Origin: Paenibacillus sp. FJAT-29882
GTDB taxonomy: Bacteria > Bacillota > Bacilli > Bacillales > DSM-1321
DNA: 64,000 nucleotides
Reading direction: 5' to 3'
Assembly (NCBI RefSeq): GCF_001510645.1
Contig: NZ_LMVB01000001.1
Location: 248,001 to 312,000, forward strand
The notes beneath the pieces were generated by a model. The model was given only the letters and a program-made list of their open reading frames with translations, searched no databases and was not told the DNA's origin. Made by a program: the position numbers and the translations under genes. Positions within the stretch are counted from its first letter, which is position 1. Each line of letters opens with the position of its first letter. Of the stretch, positions 45,295-54,170 are shown piece after piece.

Positions 45295-45473
45295 TTTTGT
45301 ATAAGGGCATGGGATGGGATGGGCTTCGCGACTTATTAATAAAGCCAATCTACCTAGTAGTTATTCTTATTTTATCAAGAAAGCACCTAAAATTCGGCTC
45401 CGAACCGCCACCATTGTGATTAGGCGAGTGTGGTGTGATACAGGATTAATCCTTCATGGTAAATGGTGGCGTT
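45295..45473. repeat. Dispersed repeat A, copy 2 (with internal insert)
   Basis: Matches copy 1 (11835-11937) at TTTTGTATAAGGGCATG and GGCTTCGC, then carries about 72 extra bases, and resumes at CCACCATTGTGAT to AATGGTGGCGTT. The terminal inverted repeat CGCCACCATT / AATGGTGGCG is perfect here. Confidence 0.55.
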
Positions 45474-45690
45474 ATAACGCCATATTCGTATTGTATTCGC
45501 ATTCATTACTAAAATTTTAATAGGATTAATTTTATTTTGAACAGTAATTTACTTGTATCTTTGGAATCAATGCTATCTTCAACGTTCTATTAGGAAGAAA
45601 GTATCCAGATGATTGTTGTAATATTCTGAAAATACTGCACGAATGATCGGTTTACAGCATGTTGAAAACTTAAAAAGAGGAAGGTTTCGT

Positions 45691-45954
45691 ATGAGCAAAA
45701 AATATGACAAATTAGGTCAGGATATCGTAGAGAAAATCGGCGGTAGTGAAAATGTATCGACATTCACCCATTGTATGACCAGACTTAGATTTGCACTAAA
45801 CGATAATAAAAAGTGGATCAAGAAGGCATTAAAGCGTTATGGTTTTATCTTCGTCGACCGTGAAGAATACGACCTGAAAGAACTACGTCGTATTCCGAAA
45901 CAAAGCTTTTATTGGTATAAAGATGTGATCCGTTCCAACGGGGATAAATTATAA
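45691..45954 (+). CDS. In-frame bglP::bglH deletion fusion (PTS EIIB start joined to 6-phospho-beta-glucosidase end)
   Basis: An 87-codon frame behind AGAGGAAGG. Residues 1-39 are the start of a beta-glucoside PTS transporter (DKLGQDIVEKIGGSENVST, then THCMTRLRF with the phosphorylated C28). From about residue 45, LKRYGFIFVDREEYD to PKQSFYWYKDVI is the C-terminus of a GH1 6-phospho-beta-glucosidase. In Bacillus bglP and bglH are adjacent, so one in-frame deletion of roughly 3 kb explains the fusion. The product lacks the transport and catalytic domains and is almost certainly non-functional. Confidence 0.85.
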   Translation: MSKKYDKLGQDIVEKIGGSENVSTFTHCMTRLRFALNDNKKWIKKALKRYGFIFVDREEYDLKELRRIPKQSFYWYKDVIRSNGDKL

Positions 45955-46213
45955 TTTAAAGTACGAGTTTATGACTTTTTCTATCAGGCTGCCGATATAT
46001 TCTCAGTATCCTGATAGAATTGCTTATAAGTACTTGTCCTGTAGGTAAAGAAAAAACTTTCTAGCTTTAAGAACTTTTTCCTATTTGTTATTATCTTATC
46101 CTATTGTTAGAGGTGTTCTTTTATCATGGGAAACATTATTAATTACAGATTTCATAGGTATCTCAGAAAGAGAAAGTAATTAACTTAAGCTTTCTTCTAA
46201 GGAGGAATGAAAT

Positions 46214-47383
46214 ATGGAACGTCTATGGACGAAGTCGTTTATTCTTATGACCGTAGGGATGTTTTTCCTATTCACAGCATTTTATATGCTGTATCCAACA
46301 TTGCCACTGTTTATTAAAGAGATGGGTGGCAACGAATCACAGGTCGGTCTGGCAATGGGGGCTTTTATGCTGTCTTCTGTTATTTTTCGCCCGTTCGTCG
46401 GATGGCTGTTGGACCGGTTCGGTAGGCGTCCGTTTATCGTCTGGGGACTGCTATTCTTCGCTATAGCAATGTACATGTACAATTGGATTGGCGGAATCGC
46501 TGTTTTAATGGTCCTCAGAATATTGCATGGGGTGACTTGGGCCGTTTCCACAACCGCGATTCTCACCGCGGTTACGGATTTGATTCCGTCCAAACGCCGC
46601 GGGGAAGGTCTAGGGTGGTCTGGGATGGCGATGACTTTAGCTATGGCCATCGGTCCGATGTTCGGTCTATGGGTTGCACAGAACTTCTCGTATCATTCTC
46701 TATTTCTACTAGCAGTTGGAATCTCTGCCGCAGCTCTGTTCTTAACGTTTGGAGCCAAAACGTCTTTTAAGCCTCAAACGAGGGCAAGGAAAATCGAGCT
46801 TTTCGAAAAATCGGTCTTGCCTGTTATGGCATCAATCTTTTTGCTGTTTATCGCTTATGGCGGCATTACCACCTTTGTACCGTTGTTTGCCGACTCGATC
46901 AAGGTCAATTCTGGGACATTCTTTCTCGTTTATGCAGCCGCGCTTGTCCTAATCCGTCCCATTGCGGGGAAACTTTCAGACCGGTACAGTGAGACGTTTG
47001 TCATTATACCTGCACTAGTGATTACGGTTTCGGCTTTGATTGTCTTGAGTTTCTCGACCAATTTGTTCGGCGTGATCATTTCGGCGGTTATGTACGGGAT
47101 TGGTTTCGGTTCCGCGCAACCTGCTCTTCAAGCGGCAACGATCCGTCTTGTCAGTCCAGAACGTACAGGGGTAGCCAATGCTTCATTTTCGACTGCTACT
47201 GACCTCGGAATCGGACTAGGTGCAATCATACTAGGTTGGGTTTCCCAGTACACGAGCTACCAAGTATTATTCACGGTCAGTGCCGTGTCGGTCGTGTTTT
47301 CCTTGTTGCTGTTCATTTTCTTTGTAAAGCGTTTGTTGAAAAGCAAAGAGCTTAGCCAACTTAAAACAGGTACTCTATCCTAA
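46214..47383 (+). CDS. MFS transporter (DHA1-like)
   Basis: A 389-residue, 12-helix major facilitator. Motif A GWLLDRFGRRPF (about 61-72), RILHGVTWAVSTTAI in TM4 and the repeat of motif A in half two (GKLSDRYSETF, about 257) are clear. The likely role is drug or metabolite export. By eye its G+C is well above that of the flanking genes, which points to acquisition from outside. AAGGAGG precedes the ATG by nine bases. No regulator is adjacent. Confidence 0.83.
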   Translation: MERLWTKSFILMTVGMFFLFTAFYMLYPTLPLFIKEMGGNESQVGLAMGAFMLSSVIFRPFVGWLLDRFGRRPFIVWGLLFFAIAMYMYNWIGGIAVLMVLRILHGVTWAVSTTAILTAVTDLIPSKRRGEGLGWSGMAMTLAMAIGPMFGLWVAQNFSYHSLFLLAVGISAAALFLTFGAKTSFKPQTRARKIELFEKSVLPVMASIFLLFIAYGGITTFVPLFADSIKVNSGTFFLVYAAALVLIRPIAGKLSDRYSETFVIIPALVITVSALIVLSFSTNLFGVIISAVMYGIGFGSAQPALQAATIRLVSPERTGVANASFSTATDLGIGLGAIILGWVSQYTSYQVLFTVSAVSVVFSLLLFIFFVKRLLKSKELSQLKTGTLS

Positions 47384-47814
47384 AAATAGGTTAACCGCTG
47401 CATCTCGCAACAAAGTATGGCGGTTCGGTGAACCTTACCATAAGTAAATAAGGTTTTTAAGTAAAGGTGTCTCCTAAGACTAGATAAAACGGAATACACT
47501 ATATGGTGGGATAATTTTGGTGGAAATTTCAACAAAATATTAGATGCCTAATCGTTCGCTAACATGTGAAGACCATTGGAGAAAATTCTCTGATGGTTTT
47601 TACTACTATGTAAACAGTACAGTGAAGGAATTCCTGTATAGATAGTAGTAGGATAAATAATAGGTAAAATACACGTGCATTTTTGTTAAACAGAAAAATG
47701 GTAACGGTAGTTTCCTTGAATAAGTATGTTTCTATTTAGGAACAAGTATGCTGTAATAGTGATAGAACAATCGTTCATCCTGTTCTAAGTAGTCAAAGAA
47801 GTGAGGAATTGATC
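47384..47814. other. Intergenic region with a terminator-like hairpin
   Basis: Contains ACCATTGGAGAA / TTCTCTGATGGTTTTT near 47568-47602; otherwise no gene is supported. Confidence 0.4.
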
Positions 47815-48693
47815 GTGAAAAAATTTAAGAAGTTTTACTTAGAGATTACAAGTGTATGTAATCTTGCATGCAGCTTTTGTCCGCCAACAGAACGGCAGAA
47901 GCAATTCATTTCTGTGGAGGACTTTTCTAAGAGATTAGACCAAATTAAACCGCACACAGACTACATTTATTTACATGTAAAAGGTGAGCCATTGCTCCAT
48001 CCTAAAATAGGCCAATTGTTAGACGTAAGTCATGAAAAAGGGTTTAAAGTTAATATTACAACCAATGGAACATTAATTAATAAAAAGAGAGAAAAATTAT
48101 TAAATAAGCCTGCGCTAAGACAAATGAATTTCTCACTCCATAGCTTTGATGGCCATATTGGTTCTAAAGATAAGGAAGGGTATGTGAAAAGTATCCTTTC
48201 TTTTATTAAAGAAGCAACGAGTCAATCAGAAATGATTGTTTCCCTGAGATTATGGAACCTTACACAAGACAATACGACGAATATTGAAAGAAAACGAAAC
48301 AGAGAATTACTAGAAATGATTGAGAAAGAATTTGATTTAGACTACAAAATTGAAGAGAAGGTCGTACCAGGAAGCGGCGTGAAAATTGCGGACCGCATCT
48401 TCATCAATCAAGATTACGAGTTTCAGTGGCCTGCGTTACATGAAGAAGAAGATGATGGGAAGGGCTTCTGCTATGGCATGCGAAATCAAGCAGGTATTTT
48501 AGCAAACGGAACTGTTATTCCTTGTTGTCTAGATGGTGAGGGAGTTATCAACCTTGGAAATATTAATGATGATTCATTTTCTGATATTATCGAGATGGAT
48601 CGAGCAAAAAACCTTGTAGATGGTTTTTCAAGAAGAGTGGCAGTGGAAGAGCTATGTAGAAAATGCGGGTATCGCAAAAGGTTTGGAAAATAG
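47815..48693 (+). CDS. Radical SAM/SPASM-domain protein
   Basis: About 292 residues. CNLACSFC (C15, C19, C22) binds the radical SAM 4Fe-4S cluster, and HVKGEPLLHP is the GGE-like SAM motif. The C-terminal half has SPASM-type cysteines (FCYGMRNQAG, IPCCLDGEGV, LCRKCGY). Such proteins activate enzymes or modify peptides, but no precursor peptide or partner gene is visible. The start is GTG 47815, six bases after GAGGAA. DUF cassettes 1 and 2 flank its region. Confidence 0.85.
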   Translation: MKKFKKFYLEITSVCNLACSFCPPTERQKQFISVEDFSKRLDQIKPHTDYIYLHVKGEPLLHPKIGQLLDVSHEKGFKVNITTNGTLINKKREKLLNKPALRQMNFSLHSFDGHIGSKDKEGYVKSILSFIKEATSQSEMIVSLRLWNLTQDNTTNIERKRNRELLEMIEKEFDLDYKIEEKVVPGSGVKIADRIFINQDYEFQWPALHEEEDDGKGFCYGMRNQAGILANGTVIPCCLDGEGVINLGNINDDSFSDIIEMDRAKNLVDGFSRRVAVEELCRKCGYRKRFGK

Positions 48694-48820
48694 ATAGGCA
48701 AATGGCTAGGATTTAGTAAGTTAGATGAAGTCATTCCAACTCATTATCTCATTTAGATATAACGCGAAATGCTTGGAAAATAAAACGAATCATTAGAAAA
48801 TGATTATGTTAGATCGTATT

Positions 48821-48864
48821 AAGAGGCCGAGGCTGTCCTAATTACAGGACAGCCTCGGCCTCTT
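48821..48864 (-). terminator. Terminator of DUF1659/DUF2922 cassette 2
   Basis: Perfect 19-base arms (AAGAGGCCGAGGCTGTCCT / AGGACAGCCTCGGCCTCTT) around AATTAC. Relative to cassette 3, A-T at one stem position is replaced by G-C on both arms, so the pairing is conserved. Confidence 0.9.
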
Positions 48865-48868
48865 TTAA

Positions 48869-49087
48869 TTAATTCACTTCATATTCACTCACATTGCGCT
48901 CGACAACTCTTACCCCTTTCGCGCTCATGAATGATCCGGACGCTGTTGTGAACACATTGCTCGCTATGATTGTATCCATAGCTGTTTTCACTTTTTCTAC
49001 GTCAACCGGTTCAATTGGATCAGCAACGGAAAGTGCTGTTGATTTACCGTCTTCGGTTAGAAACAATAATTCCAGTATTTTTGCCAT
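48869..49087 (-). CDS. DUF2922 protein, cassette 2
   Basis: 72 residues, same family and layout as cassette 1 (start ATG 49087). It is the most diverged copy: it has Ile for Thr at residue 4, Asp for Gly at 13, a TA/AT swap at about 17 and Ile/Met changes later. Function unknown. Confidence 0.85.
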   Translation of the reverse strand: MAKILELLFLTEDGKSTALSVADPIEPVDVEKVKTAMDTIIASNVFTTASGSFMSAKGVRVVERNVSEYEVN

Positions 49088-49116
49088 TTTCTTCACCCCT
49101 TTCTTTCCTTCGAAAA

Positions 49117-49335
49117 TTAATTAGATAGAATAGTTGTCCCGATTTGAGCGACTTTTGCAAGAGGGTGCATTTGTAACCCTGCGATCGCTTCAGTTGCCGC
49201 TAAAATATCATCTGAAGCAGCATCTGTTTTTACATTGGAAAATGATTTACGCTTCACAATTGGTATGCCTTTTTCGTCCAAACCCGTTTCAAATTCTAAG
49301 CGGATCGTTACAGCTTCAGGAATTTCAATGGCCAC
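49117..49335 (-). CDS. DUF1659 protein, cassette 2
   Basis: 72 residues of DUF1659 (AIEIPEAVTIRLEFETG...). The start is GTG 49335; the ribosome binding site is AAAAGAGG, weaker than the AAAGGAGG of the other cassettes. It has a Pro for Leu early and Leu-Asp for Met-Asn/Asp at about residues 18-19. First gene of the pair, function unknown. Confidence 0.85.
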   Translation of the reverse strand: MAIEIPEAVTIRLEFETGLDEKGIPIVKRKSFSNVKTDAASDDILAATEAIAGLQMHPLAKVAQIGTTILSN

Positions 49336-49492
49336 GTTGCTCACCTCTTTTCACTTTCTTTATAAGCGGTAAAAGAGAAAAAGTAGCATCGGGAAAAAGT
49401 TTTTAAAAGGGTTTCTAGATTGAGTGATTGTATCCCGACTTTTCTATGGAAAAGGGGCGGTTTTTACATTTGAAAATAACTAACTTTATTTT

Positions 49493-49521
49493 AACCCCGT
49501 TCTAAAATCAGAACAGGGTTA
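49493..49521. terminator. Hairpin near the nos cluster
   Basis: AACCCCGTTCT / AGAACAGGGTT, 11-base stem with one mismatch and poor T-tract. Confidence 0.4.
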
Positions 49522-50010
49522 TGCGTGTTTGTGGTTTTAAAATTAAAGAGCTATATTGTCTTACAAAAGCGACTAGCATTTATATAACATTTATACTCAC
49601 AACCCGAATTTAATTTGAAAAAAATGGTGTTATATAAGGGGTTTTATTAATAGATTATTAAAAAAATGTTATAGATTAACAAGATGTACCGTTATTTACA
49701 ATTATCAAAAATTAAAATCAGTTAATATGAGATTTAAATCGATGGTATCCAAAAGAGTACACTGATAATGGTACTTTCTTATATTCACGGATGCATTAGA
49801 TGAGAGTAATTTAGGATATAAATCGAAAAAATTTGGAGGTGTCTAATGTTATCGAGAGAATAATAATAACAAATTTTAACATGGTTCGAACGTGAATATT
49901 TGTAATTTTCAGAATGTGATAAAAAGCAATATGCGTCTAAATGGACCCTCTATCGTTACATAAAACCATTAAGTAGAATTTGTTGGACTAATAGTGAGAG
50001 GAGAAGAGAT
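49522..50010. other. Intergenic region before the PepSY-nos cluster
   Basis: Nearly 500 AT-rich bases. One ideal ribosome binding site (GGAGGTG, 49834) leads to a five-codon frame MLSRE at 49846, either a leader peptide or the stub of a lost gene. No other gene is supported. Confidence 0.35.
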
Positions 50011-51411
50011 ATGGAAGCATTAAAACTTAATGAAGTACCTGAAAAGCATAATGAAAAGGAAAGTAAAAGTAACAAGACCTCTATTTATCGAATCGTTTGG
50101 AGATGGCACTTTTACGCAGGACTAATATTTTCCCCATTTTTAATTATTTTGGCTTTTAGTGGTGCGGTATATTTATTCAAGCCACAAATAGAATCAATGT
50201 TATATCAGGATCTCTACTATGTGAAGGAGAGTCATTCATCTATAATATCTCCCTCAGAGCAGATAAGTCTGGTAAAAGAAAAGTATCCTGAAGGGATTGT
50301 GAATTCGTATAAAACGTATGATGACCCATTACGAACATCGGAAATTAGTATTTCTAATGATGGCCAATCACTTTCGGTATTTGTAGATCCGTATATAGGT
50401 ACAATAAATGGATCGCTACATTCAGAAAAGAAATTTACAGAGATATTTAAAAAGCTGCATAGTGAATTAATAATCGGCGGTACATTCGCCAACCGCTTGG
50501 TGGAACTTGCTGCATGTTGGTGTGTTATCTTGCTTATAACTGGTTTATATATATGGTGGCCTAGAAATAAGGCGTCTATCTGGGGGACTATTCTACCTAG
50601 ATTCAACAAGAAAGGCCGGATATTCTGGAGAGATCTGCACGCTGTTCCTGCCTTTTGGTTATCGATATTTGTTTTGATTTTAATAGGGACAGGGCTTCCA
50701 TGGTCAGGAGTAATGGGTGAACAAATAAACCGTTTCGCTACTGCTACTAATACAGGGACTCCTCCTTATGCTTACAGTTGGGATGCAAAACCAGAGTCTA
50801 TCGTTAGAACGAGAGATGTTGCACAAGATGGACCATGGGCAACTGAAAATTTAGCAGTGCCTTCTTCTAAAACAAGTAGTTATTCGACTATTTCACTGGA
50901 AGACGTTTCTTATATTGCTGGAAATAACAAGGTGGCAAAGCCTTATACCATATCTATGCCACAGTCTGAAAAAGGCGTATATACCGTCACAACTTCCCAT
51001 ACAAAACCAGGAGATAATGCGACATTAAACATTGATCAATACAGTGGAGCGGTATTAACAGATGTTCGCTTTAACGATTATGGAATTACTGCAAAGGCCA
51101 TAACAGTCGGCATTGCATTACATGAAGGAAGATTATTTGGATTAGCCAATCAAATCATTGGTCTCATTGTATGTATGGGATTAATAGGGGTGGTCATTAG
51201 TTCATTTATCATGTGGAAAAAACGTAAACCTTCTGGTAAATTAGGTGCTCCTTCTAAAGTTCATGATAAGAAATTAACTAGAACTGTATTTTTTATCATG
51301 CTTGTATTAGGAATAGTAATGCCGTTAGTTGGTATTTCTATAATTTTGGTGTTTTTATTAGATCGTTTTGTTATACCTAAATTTAAGCCGTTAAGAGGAT
51401 GGATAAATTAA
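50011..51411 (+). CDS. PepSY-associated transmembrane protein
   Basis: 466 residues with four helices: HFYAGLIFSPFLIILAFSGAVYLF (about 34-57), ELAACWCVILLITGLYIWWP (about 165), HAVPAFWLSIFVLILIGTGLP (about 208) and a C-terminal pair (about 385-450). This is the PepSY_TM plan with large extracytoplasmic PepSY loops. Such proteins occur in iron/copper uptake loci, with proposed metal reduction or chaperone roles. AGGAGAAGAG precedes the ATG. It heads a short unit with the YtkA-like lipoprotein, ahead of the nos genes. Confidence 0.82.
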   Translation: MEALKLNEVPEKHNEKESKSNKTSIYRIVWRWHFYAGLIFSPFLIILAFSGAVYLFKPQIESMLYQDLYYVKESHSSIISPSEQISLVKEKYPEGIVNSYKTYDDPLRTSEISISNDGQSLSVFVDPYIGTINGSLHSEKKFTEIFKKLHSELIIGGTFANRLVELAACWCVILLITGLYIWWPRNKASIWGTILPRFNKKGRIFWRDLHAVPAFWLSIFVLILIGTGLPWSGVMGEQINRFATATNTGTPPYAYSWDAKPESIVRTRDVAQDGPWATENLAVPSSKTSSYSTISLEDVSYIAGNNKVAKPYTISMPQSEKGVYTVTTSHTKPGDNATLNIDQYSGAVLTDVRFNDYGITAKAITVGIALHEGRLFGLANQIIGLIVCMGLIGVVISSFIMWKKRKPSGKLGAPSKVHDKKLTRTVFFIMLVLGIVMPLVGISIILVFLLDRFVIPKFKPLRGWIN

Positions 51412-51429
51412 TAGAAGAAGAGAGGATAT

Positions 51430-51900
51430 TTGAGTACCATGAGAAAATATATTTTCATACTATCTGCATTTATACTTGTTTGTATGATTAGTGGATGTAA
51501 TGCAACTAGCAGTTCCTCTCAAGAAAAAATGCAAGTGATTGAAGCGGACATCATACTATCTGATGCTGTTTCACTGAACCAAGAATGTATATTCAAAGTT
51601 CATGTAACGCAGGGATCAAGCAATGTAGATGATGCACAAGATGTTCAATTTGAAATTTGGAATGCTACTACTCAAGATAGTGAAATGCTTCAAGCTGATT
51701 TTACAGGTAATGGAATATATACTGTTTCTAAACAGTTTAGTAAAGATGGAATCTATTATGTTCAAACTCATGTCAATGCTCGAGGACTTCATGTAATGCC
51801 TAAAAAACAACTTATTGTTGGGGAAGTCTCAGAAGAGGAAATAAATGCTTTAAGAGAAGAGCCTGTTAAGAAAAGCAATCATCAGGGTCATCATCATTGA
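51430..51900 (+). CDS. YtkA/FixH-like lipoprotein with His-rich tail
   Basis: About 156 residues. The signal sequence ends in the lipobox MISGC, so the mature protein is lipid-anchored outside the membrane. The body is a YtkA-like beta domain (FKVHVTQG...VQFEIWNA...GIYYVQTHVNARGLHV) and the end is His-rich (HQGHHH), suggesting copper or another metal. Start: TTG 51430 (four bases from AGAGG) or ATG 51439 (thirteen). It follows the PepSY gene by 18 bases; a terminator at 51979 ends that unit. Confidence 0.78.
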   Translation: MSTMRKYIFILSAFILVCMISGCNATSSSSQEKMQVIEADIILSDAVSLNQECIFKVHVTQGSSNVDDAQDVQFEIWNATTQDSEMLQADFTGNGIYTVSKQFSKDGIYYVQTHVNARGLHVMPKKQLIVGEVSEEEINALREEPVKKSNHQGHHH

Positions 51901-51978
51901 ACGATTGATTTAGATAAGAGAGATGTATGACAACACCGGTTTATTATCCCCCATTATTATCGGTTATCCAGTTACAGT

Positions 51979-52005
51979 GGCAGGGGAAATTCCTGCCTTT
52001 TTCTT
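51979..52005 (+). terminator. Terminator after the YtkA-like gene
   Basis: GGCAGG / CCTGCC with seven-base loop and TTTTTCTTTT. Confidence 0.8.
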
Positions 52006-52018
52006 TTAGGAGAAAAGT

Positions 52019-52204
52019 TTGACCCTTGATATTTATAGAAAAGAAGACTTTCAATTACTTTTAGAAATGCTTCAGGTGAACGAATCTCGTCCAATGGTGC
52101 ATGTATGTTCATTATTTTTTATAAAAATCTACCGGTTTCACCAATTTTTCACATGTTTTGTCATGCGTCTACTTGTTTTATCTTCTAAACTTAAATATTC
52201 TTAA
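52019..52204 (+). pseudogene. Possible truncated gene before nosD
   Basis: A TTG at 52019 six bases after AGGAG opens DIYRKEDFQLLLEMLQVNES, which looks coding, but the frame soon turns into low-complexity noise. It could be a truncated gene of unknown family (GNAT-like at most). Weak. Confidence 0.25.
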
Positions 52205-52238
52205 AGGAAATCTATATGAAAGCGAGGACACTAAAGCA

Positions 52239-53513
52239 ATGAAAATATTGAACTACATAATGTTTCTCCTCGTTTTATCATTATTCATGCCAGCTGTATC
52301 TGAAGCAGAAGGCACTTTACAGTCTAAAATCGACGAGGCACAAAAGGGTGCCACGATTGAACTAAATGAGGGGGAGTATGAGGAAACATTGGTAATTACC
52401 AAGCCAATAACCCTAAAAGGAAAAGGTGAAGTCCTTCTTCGATCTTGTCAATCTGATCCGGTAGTTACCATGAGCGGTGAGTCAGTTACTCTAAAAAATA
52501 TTAAAGTGGAACACTGTGGAGATGAAAAAGAAGATACAGCCATTTATGTTACTGGTTCCAATCATAAACTGGAGGGACTTGCTATTGAGACGACGCGTTT
52601 CGGTATTAGACTTGATAATGCGAATGGCGTAACGATCCAAGATAGCGAGATTGTTGGCAGGAAGCAAGGCAATGGGATTGATTTATGGAAATCCAATCAG
52701 AATACGTTTGAAAATCTTAAAATTACCAATGTTACGGATGGAATTTATTTAGAGCAAAGCAATGGGAATGTTATACATAGGAATGATATCCAAATATCCC
52801 GTTACGGTATGCATCTCATGTTTTCAAATGAAAATGTACTTGACGAAAATGCATCTAGAGCGAATATAACAGGGACAATGTTAATGGAATCAAAGCGGAC
52901 AGTCGTTAGTAATAATAAATTTTTGTCAAATAACAAAAGTGTGAATGCACAAGGACTGTTAATTTATTTGTCTACTGACACTGAAGTGATTGGAAATGAG
53001 TTTATCTCCAATCGTGTAGGCATTTTTATTGAAGAAGCTGAAAATAACCGAATAGATTCCAATAAAATCAAGGACAATTTTATCGGGGTACAATTTAAAA
53101 AATCGAATGGAAATAATATAATGCGTAATACATTTGTTGGAAATGTCAATGATGCACAGGCAATAGAAAGTGCAAATAATCAAGTTAATGGGAACTATTG
53201 GGATGCAGCAAGCAAGGTTGATGTAAATGGAGATGGCAAGAGTGAAATTGTCTATAGCGCTGATCCGTATTTTCTTACTTTGACAAACGCAGTTCCAGAA
53301 TATCAGCTATTTTTCCAAGCACCAGGGCTTATCCTGTTACAAAATATATTGAAAAGCCCGGCTGACCAATTGCTTACAGATTCAGCCCCTTTAATGAACA
53401 TGACGATGGAAGTCGAAAAAGAAAAATCAACGAGTTTTAGTTTATGGGTCATAAGTGTAGTAATGATTTTATCCAGTTTTAGTCTATTTATATTTGGGAG
53501 GAAAAGAAGATGA
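52239..53513 (+). CDS. nosD: NosD, copper-chaperone component of the NosDFY system
   Basis: About 424 residues: signal peptide (MKILNYIMFLLVLSLFMPAV, cut near AEG), then a right-handed beta-helix of PbH1 repeats typical of NosD (NVIHRNDIQISRYGMHLMFS; GNEFISNRVGIFIEEAENN; GNYWDA), and a C-terminal anchor (VISVVMILSSFSLFIFGRKRR). NosD works outside the membrane with the NosFY ABC transporter to load copper into nitrous oxide reductase. The first Met of the signal peptide is 52239. NosL starts in the ATGA overlap of its stop codon. Confidence 0.9.
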   Translation: MKILNYIMFLLVLSLFMPAVSEAEGTLQSKIDEAQKGATIELNEGEYEETLVITKPITLKGKGEVLLRSCQSDPVVTMSGESVTLKNIKVEHCGDEKEDTAIYVTGSNHKLEGLAIETTRFGIRLDNANGVTIQDSEIVGRKQGNGIDLWKSNQNTFENLKITNVTDGIYLEQSNGNVIHRNDIQISRYGMHLMFSNENVLDENASRANITGTMLMESKRTVVSNNKFLSNNKSVNAQGLLIYLSTDTEVIGNEFISNRVGIFIEEAENNRIDSNKIKDNFIGVQFKKSNGNNIMRNTFVGNVNDAQAIESANNQVNGNYWDAASKVDVNGDGKSEIVYSADPYFLTLTNAVPEYQLFFQAPGLILLQNILKSPADQLLTDSAPLMNMTMEVEKEKSTSFSLWVISVVMILSSFSLFIFGRKRR

Positions 53514-54028
53514 AGAAAAAACTGTTTTGTTTTATTGTGTTGGCAGGATTAATAATGATTCTTGCAGCGTGTGGAAATGATAAAGCGCAACCAGTTGCTA
53601 TTAATGAAGCAACGGACACTTGTGAAACATGTAATATGGCTGTTATTGACAACCAATATGCTACCCAGATCATTTTGGAAAACGGAAAATCTATGGTTTT
53701 TGATGATGTAGGTTGTATGTACGAATGGGTAACTAAACATGAAAATGAAAAAATTGATGCTGAATTTGTCCGTGATTATCATGATAAAGAGTGGATGTTA
53801 GTGGACGATGCAACTTATGTATATAATCAATCGGTTAAAACGCCAATGGCTTATAATGTAATATCATTTAAAGATAAGGCTACTGCAGAAGAGTTTGCTG
53901 CGGAAAATGAAGGCAGTACGATAATGACTGCCAATGATTTAGCTGGCCATGATTGGAAGCAAAAGCAAGACAAAGCGAACCATTCACATTCAGACGGTGC
54001 AAAAGATGATCATAGCCATTCTCATTAA
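53510..54028 (+). CDS. nosL: NosL copper-chaperone lipoprotein
   Basis: 172 residues: lipobox ILAAC (C21), the CETCNM copper-site motif (C38, C41, M43) that defines NosL, and a His-rich C-terminus (HSHSDGAKDDHSHSH) that is unusually long and should bind metal. NosL delivers Cu(I) to nitrous oxide reductase or to NosDFY. It overlaps nosD by four bases; a terminator-like hairpin follows. Confidence 0.92.
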   Translation: MKKKLFCFIVLAGLIMILAACGNDKAQPVAINEATDTCETCNMAVIDNQYATQIILENGKSMVFDDVGCMYEWVTKHENEKIDAEFVRDYHDKEWMLVDDATYVYNQSVKTPMAYNVISFKDKATAEEFAAENEGSTIMTANDLAGHDWKQKQDKANHSHSDGAKDDHSHSH

Positions 54029-54031
54029 TAA

Positions 54032-54070
54032 ATAGAGGGACGGCTCCGTTTTCGGACGGTCCCTTTTTCT
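54032..54070 (+). terminator. Terminator-like hairpin after nosL
   Basis: GGGACGGCTCCG / CGGACGGTCCC with bulges and TTTTTCTT. Transcription must pass it if nosYF belong to the operon. Confidence 0.65.
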
Positions 54071-54170
54071 TATCAAAAAGCTTCTTTTAATACTATGGGA
54101 AGAAATTAGTGGATTGAATTTTGACAATAAAGCTATTTATGGTGAAGAATTTTCGAAAAGAGGAATTAAG

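Noticed and set aside
45400..45480. LicT-type antiterminator (RAT) upstream of the bgl fusion
   Set aside because: The hairpin there belongs to the dispersed repeat; I see no RAT-like sequence overlapping a terminator.
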